Positions 4,878-7,480 of a DNA stretch of 7,480 bases are shown here, one piece after another. The notes beneath the pieces were generated by a model, which saw only the letters and a list, made by a program, of their open reading frames with translations, had not been told where the DNA came from and made no database searches. The stretch is from Acidobacteriota bacterium (lineage in GTDB: Bacteria > Acidobacteriota > Blastocatellia > Pyrinomonadales > Pyrinomonadaceae): assembly GCA_019247865.1 (NCBI GenBank), contig JAFBAJ010000431.1:1-7480 (forward strand), in the 5' to 3' direction. Position 1 is the first letter of the stretch. Every line of letters begins with the position of its first letter. The translations under genes and the position numbers were made by a program.

Positions 4878-6254
4878 ATGAAACGATTACTCATCGTCGC
4901 GGCCTACGTGTGCCTCGCGTTAGCCTCTGTGAAGATCTGCGCCGCGCAGGAGACGGACAAATCCGCGCGTGTGGATGCGTTGATGTCCGGGTTGATTCAA
5001 GCGGACGGGCCGGGCGCGGCCGTGCTGGTGATGCGTGACGGCCGCGTCGTGCACAGCAAGGGCTACGGGCTGGCGCGTTTGGAGACGAAGGAGCCGGTCG
5101 GGCCGAACACAGCTTTCGAAATCGGCTCGACCTCCAAGCAGTTCACGGCGATGGCCGTCATGATTCTGCAAGAGCGCGGACGGCTGAGCTTCGATGATCC
5201 GCTCGCCAAATTCTTCCCGGAGTTCCCGCCCTACGCGAAAGCCGTCACCGTCCGGCATCTGCTCATACACACCTCCGGCCTGATAGACATCATCAACCCA
5301 AACTGGTTCAGGAAGGGCTACGAGCCGACCGCGAAAGAGCTGCTCAGGCAGATGGCGCAGCAGAAGAGCGTGAGCTTCGCGCCCGGCGAAAAGTCAGAGT
5401 ACAACAACGCCGGCTATATGCTGCTGGCGCTCATCGTCGAGAAAGCCTCCGGGCAGTCCTTCGCGCGCTTCATGCGCGAGAATATTTTCAAGCCGCTCGG
5501 CATGACGAGCACGTTCGTCTACGACGAGACGAAACCAAATTTATCGCGCGCCGCCATCTCATACTCCTCCGAAGAGAAAGTTTTCAAGGCTTACGAGCAG
5601 ACCTCCGACCGTTTCATCTACGGCATGAAGGGCGTCTACTCGACGCTCTTGGACCTCTCGAAGTGGGCGGGCGCGCTGGAGTCCGAGCAACTGGTCAAGG
5701 CCGCGACGCTGAAACAGGCTTTCACCTCCGGGCGTTTGAACAACGGGATGCAGACGCTCTACGGTTTCGGCTGGTACGTCAATCAGGAGAACGGCCTCGA
5801 TGTGGTCGAGCACGCGGGCGGCTATCTGGGTTATCGCGCCACGATGCGGCTCTATCCGGCGCAGCACACGGCGATCTTTCTGCTCTCGAACAATGACCTC
5901 ATCGAACCGACGCCGCTCGCGCGGAAGATCGCGGAGATCTATCTGGCCGACCGGATGCAGAAGCCCGTCGGAAAAAGGGTTGATGTCAAACTCCTGCAGG
6001 AATACGTCGGCCGGTACGAAGGCGACCCGAACGTGATGCAGAATCTAATGATCGACATCACGCTCGAAAACGAAGAGCTCTACATCACCTCGCCCATCAA
6101 ACCGAAAACCAAACTCCTGGCACAGTCTGACACGCTCTTCAACATCGCCGAGACAGCCTCCAACGTGACCTTCAACCGCGATGACAAAGGAGCTGTGGTC
6201 GGCCTCACGCTCATGACCCGCAGAGGCACGGTCAACGCGCGCAAGGTAAAGTAA
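4878..6254 (+). CDS. Secreted serine hydrolase, class C beta-lactamase/PBP4*-like family with a C-terminal lipocalin-like domain
   Basis: A complete 458-residue protein. Residues 1-23 form a signal peptide (KR, then a hydrophobic run, likely cut after CAA before QE), so it acts in the periplasm or outside. The fold is the serine beta-lactamase/D-Ala-D-Ala carboxypeptidase type: GSTSKQF at 83-89 gives nucleophile Ser84 and Lys87 (SxxK); YNN at 175-177 gives Tyr175 and Asn177 (YxN); EHAGGYLG at 311-318 is the third motif in the HxGG form seen in esterases and peptidases rather than KTG. HLLIHTSGL at 127-135 is typical of the family. Residues about 366-456, starting LLQEYVGRYEGDP, resemble the DUF3471-type domain often attached to these enzymes. 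Substrate may be a D-amino-acid peptide, ester or beta-lactam; the motifs do not decide, and true resistance activity should not be assumed. It follows padR and the membrane protein, probably in the same operon. Confidence 0.92.
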   Translation: MKRLLIVAAYVCLALASVKICAAQETDKSARVDALMSGLIQADGPGAAVLVMRDGRVVHSKGYGLARLETKEPVGPNTAFEIGSTSKQFTAMAVMILQERGRLSFDDPLAKFFPEFPPYAKAVTVRHLLIHTSGLIDIINPNWFRKGYEPTAKELLRQMAQQKSVSFAPGEKSEYNNAGYMLLALIVEKASGQSFARFMRENIFKPLGMTSTFVYDETKPNLSRAAISYSSEEKVFKAYEQTSDRFIYGMKGVYSTLLDLSKWAGALESEQLVKAATLKQAFTSGRLNNGMQTLYGFGWYVNQENGLDVVEHAGGYLGYRATMRLYPAQHTAIFLLSNNDLIEPTPLARKIAEIYLADRMQKPVGKRVDVKLLQEYVGRYEGDPNVMQNLMIDITLENEELYITSPIKPKTKLLAQSDTLFNIAETASNVTFNRDDKGAVVGLTLMTRRGTVNARKVK

Positions 6255-6352
6255 AAATTGGTCTTAGGTCTTTGGCCTTTGGTCTTTGATGTCTCGCTCA
6301 AGATTGAATCGCAGGCAAAGACCAAAGGCCAAAGACCTAAGACCAGCTTTTA
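6252..6352. terminator. Long perfect inverted repeat of heptamer words, candidate terminator and dispersed repeat
   Basis: Arms 6259-6288 and 6316-6345 are exact 30-base reverse complements. With one T-G pair and one mismatch the pairing continues through AAAA (6253-6256) with TTTT (6348-6351), to 6252/6352. The loop is 27 bases (6289-6315). Each arm is four seven-base words, TGGTCTT AGGTCTT TGGCCTT TGGTCTT, plus TG. It begins within the stop codon of the serine hydrolase gene and ends 32 bases before nadE. Its A-run/stem/T-run form would suit an intrinsic terminator working both ways, although the loop is long and the T-run only four bases. The repeated wording suggests a mobile or expanded intergenic repeat family. 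Confidence 0.7.
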
Positions 6353-6383
6353 ATGTTCGTTCGTCTCGCTGTAGACTGTCTGT

Positions 6384-7480
<1,097 letters not shown>

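Overview
The window is GC-rich bacterial chromosome with densely packed housekeeping and accessory genes. The best guess is an acidobacterium of the Blastocatellia/Pyrinomonadales type. The reasons are a PadR regulator of the 'FLPLT..MFQILLALAD' type coupled to a gene carrying the N-terminal domain of acidobacterial duplicated orphan permeases, and intergenic DNA filled with short-word palindromic repeats. No rRNA or other marker gene is present, so the assignment is an inference.

Layout. (1) 1-60: edge of an octamer-word repeat, then a ribosome site. (2) 72-974 (+): a complete DUF5996-family protein of unknown function. (3) 975-1559: a 585-bp gene-free stretch made almost entirely of about 20 short hairpin repeats in two sequence classes. 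The first class (stem GCCGC/GCGGC) all points one way. The second (stem GCTCC/GGAGC) flips orientation after its first copy. (4) 1560-3131 (+): a DHA2-type (14-helix) MFS drug efflux transporter, whose open frame runs back into the repeats. (5) 3149-3226: an imperfect palindrome between two convergent genes. (6) 3239-3787 (-): msrA, peptide methionine sulfoxide reductase A. (7) 3788-3877: a divergent control region with a near-consensus sigma-70 promoter whose -10 box lies inside a perfect 9-bp-arm inverted repeat. This is a good candidate operator for the PadR protein encoded just downstream. (8) 3878-6254 (+): a likely three-gene unit of a PadR regulator, a small four-helix membrane protein overlapping it by one base, and a secreted serine hydrolase of the class C beta-lactamase fold 32 bp further on. 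(9) 6252-6352: a perfect 30-bp-arm inverted repeat built from heptamer words. (10) 6384-end (+): nadE, glutamine-dependent NAD+ synthetase, cut off by the window edge just before its ATP-binding loop.

How the genes fit together: the only evident regulatory unit is padR/membrane protein/hydrolase, which looks autoregulated and may respond to an envelope or antimicrobial signal. The efflux pump, msrA and nadE look like independent genes separated by palindromic repeats that may serve as terminators. The least ordinary parts are the mixed-class hairpin array at 980-1534, the promoter/operator overlap at 3814-3860, and the orphan 'permease-prefix' membrane protein. None of these proves a new system on its own.
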